In this document: positions 5,109 to 6,181 of the stretch, piece by piece | Numbering within the stretch: position 1 is the first letter of the stretch | How the letters are laid out: each line of letters opens with the position of its first letter | Assembly: GCA_036568625.1 (NCBI GenBank) | Contig: DATCSF010000190.1 | Span: 1 to 6,181, forward strand | Reading direction: 5' to 3' | Length of the DNA stretch: 6,181 nucleotides | From: 66-474 sp036568625 | GTDB lineage: Bacteria; Pseudomonadota; Gammaproteobacteria; Xanthomonadales; Rhodanobacteraceae | The notes under the pieces: model-generated | What the model saw: the letters and a program-made list of their open reading frames with translations, nothing else | What the model was told of the DNA's origin: nothing | Databases searched by the model: none | Made by a program: the position numbers and the translations under genes

Positions 5109-6181
5109 CCGCCGCCGCCGCGCGCCGGCACAGCGAACACTGGCAAGCCGTGCTGGGCAAGGTGCGCGAGCGTGTCGCCAGCGTGCCCGGTTACCAGAGC
5201 AGCGGCCGCATCGTGCGCGCCACCGGTCTGGTGCTGGAAGCCGTGGGCCTGCGGGTGCCGCTCGGCAGCGGCTGCCGGATCGAGTTGTCGCAATTGGAAG
5301 CCGGCGAAAGCCGCTTCGCGGAGGCAGAAGTCGTCGGCTTTTCCGGCGACCGCGTGTTCCTGATGCCGCTGGCGGAAACCACCGGGCTGACGCCGGGCGC
5401 GCGCGTGTTCCCGCTCGGCGACGACGGCAGCGCCGGCGCGCGTCGCTATCCGCTGGGCGAGGGACTGTTGGGTCGCGTGGTCGACGGCAACGGTTATCCG
5501 CTGGACGGTCTCGATCCGCTCGACGACCTGCCGCATCGCACCCTCAGCGCGCCCGCGATCAATCCGCTGCGGCGCGCGCCCATCGACACACGGATCGATG
5601 TCGGCATCCGCGCGATCAACACGCTGCTGTGCATCGGCCGCGGCCAGCGCATGGGCCTGTTCGCGGGCTCCGGCGTCGGCAAATCGGTGCTGCTGGGCAT
5701 GATGGCGCGCTACACCAGCGCCGATCGCATCGTGGTCGGGCTGATCGGCGAACGCGGCCGCGAGGTCAAGGATTTTATCGACAACATCCTCGGCGCCGAA
5801 GGCCTGCGCCGTTCGGTGGTGGTGGCCGCGCCGGCCGACACCTCGCCGTTGCAGCGTCTGCAGGGCGCCGCCTACGCGACGCGACTCGCCGAAGGTTTCC
5901 GCGACGCCGGCCACAGCGTGCTGCTGATCATGGATTCGCTGACCCGCTACGCGATGGCGCAACGCGAGATCGCGCTGGCGATCGGCGAACCCCCGGCGAC
6001 CAAAGGCTACCCGCCGTCGGTGTTCGCCAAGCTGCCCGCGCTGGTGGAACGCGCCGGCAATGCCGAGCACGGCGGCGGTTCGATCACCGCGTTCTACACC
6101 GTGCTCACCGAAGGCGACGACCAGCAGGACCCGATCGCCGACGCCGCGCGCGCGATCCTGGACGGCCATATCGTGCTGTCG
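5105..6181 (+). CDS. fliI: Flagellum-specific export ATPase FliI, 3' end beyond the window
   Basis: FliI is the F1-beta-like ATPase of the flagellar type III export apparatus; it forms a hexamer below the export gate and, with FliH and FliJ, helps unload chaperones and start substrate entry. The 359 codons present are intact and about 80-100 C-terminal residues are missing at the window edge. The first ~100 residues form the N-terminal beta-barrel domain. The Walker A motif GSGVGKS is at 188-194 with K193, the catalytic-glutamate motif GERGREV at 215-221 with E216, and Walker B VLLIMD at 272-277. DSLTRYAMAQREIALAIGEP and GYPPSVFAKLP are signature stretches of FliI/SctN ATPases. The start is ATG 5105, with GGAAG eight bases upstream and an ATGA overlap with fliH. 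The flagellar context favours FliI over a virulence type III ATPase. Confidence 0.97.
   Translation, partial: MTAAAARRHSEHWQAVLGKVRERVASVPGYQSSGRIVRATGLVLEAVGLRVPLGSGCRIELSQLEAGESRFAEAEVVGFSGDRVFLMPLAETTGLTPGARVFPLGDDGSAGARRYPLGEGLLGRVVDGNGYPLDGLDPLDDLPHRTLSAPAINPLRRAPIDTRIDVGIRAINTLLCIGRGQRMGLFAGSGVGKSVLLGMMARYTSADRIVVGLIGERGREVKDFIDNILGAEGLRRSVVVAAPADTSPLQRLQGAAYATRLAEGFRDAGHSVLLIMDSLTRYAMAQREIALAIGEPPATKGYPPSVFAKLPALVERAGNAEHGGGSITAFYTVLTEGDDQQDPIADAARAILDGHIVLS

Noticed and set aside
5048..6169. A 373-codon open frame on the - strand across fliI
   Set aside because: It is antisense to the intact fliI frame with its Walker motifs, and its composition (His, Arg, Ala, Gln) is typical of a shadow frame.
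4365..6181. FliH/FliI as a virulence-type secretion pair (SctL/SctN)
   Set aside because: The GxxxG run in FliH, the Trp-containing N-terminus and the fliF-fliG context all point to the flagellar pair.

Overview
This window is a piece of a bacterial flagellar gene cluster from a GC-rich Pseudomonadota (proteobacterium). FliE, FliF and FliG read like the enterobacterial/betaproteobacterial branch of these families. FliG is nearly co-linear with E. coli FliG, including EHPQ, MFLF and the torque-helix residues, and fliE is divergent from fliFGHI as in E. coli and Salmonella. The genus cannot be fixed from the sequence alone. A sigma-54-like motif before fliF is more typical of polar-flagellate gammaproteobacteria, so the regulatory wiring may be mixed.

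Layout: 1-85 is the 3' end of a flagellin gene on the + strand, interrupted by an in-frame TAG 18 codons before the family's usual end. A textbook intrinsic terminator follows (139-164). Eighteen bases later comes a near-consensus sigma-28 (FliA) promoter (183-209). It precedes a small gene (320-823, 167 aa) of unknown function whose last ~17 residues copy the flagellin C-terminal tail. A 254-bp convergent gap with weak hairpins (824-1077) separates it from fliE on the - strand (1078-1398). The divergent fliE/fliF spacer (1399-1665) carries the sigma-54-like element and a short possible leader frame. Then fliF (1666-3378), fliG (3368-4372), fliH (4365-5108) and fliI (5105 to the window edge, truncated) run as a tightly overlapping + strand operon.

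How they work together: FliF forms the MS ring in the inner membrane. FliE joins it to the rod. FliG binds the FliF C-terminus and transmits stator torque. FliI is the export ATPase and FliH its regulator and linker to the C ring. The export apparatus then secretes late substrates such as flagellin. The small sigma-28-driven gene has the regulation and the tail expected of a late flagellar protein, possibly a secreted one, and is the least explained item here. Two points suggest either recent gene decay or base-level sequence errors: the flagellin amber codon, and a possible one-base frameshift at the 5' end of fliF.
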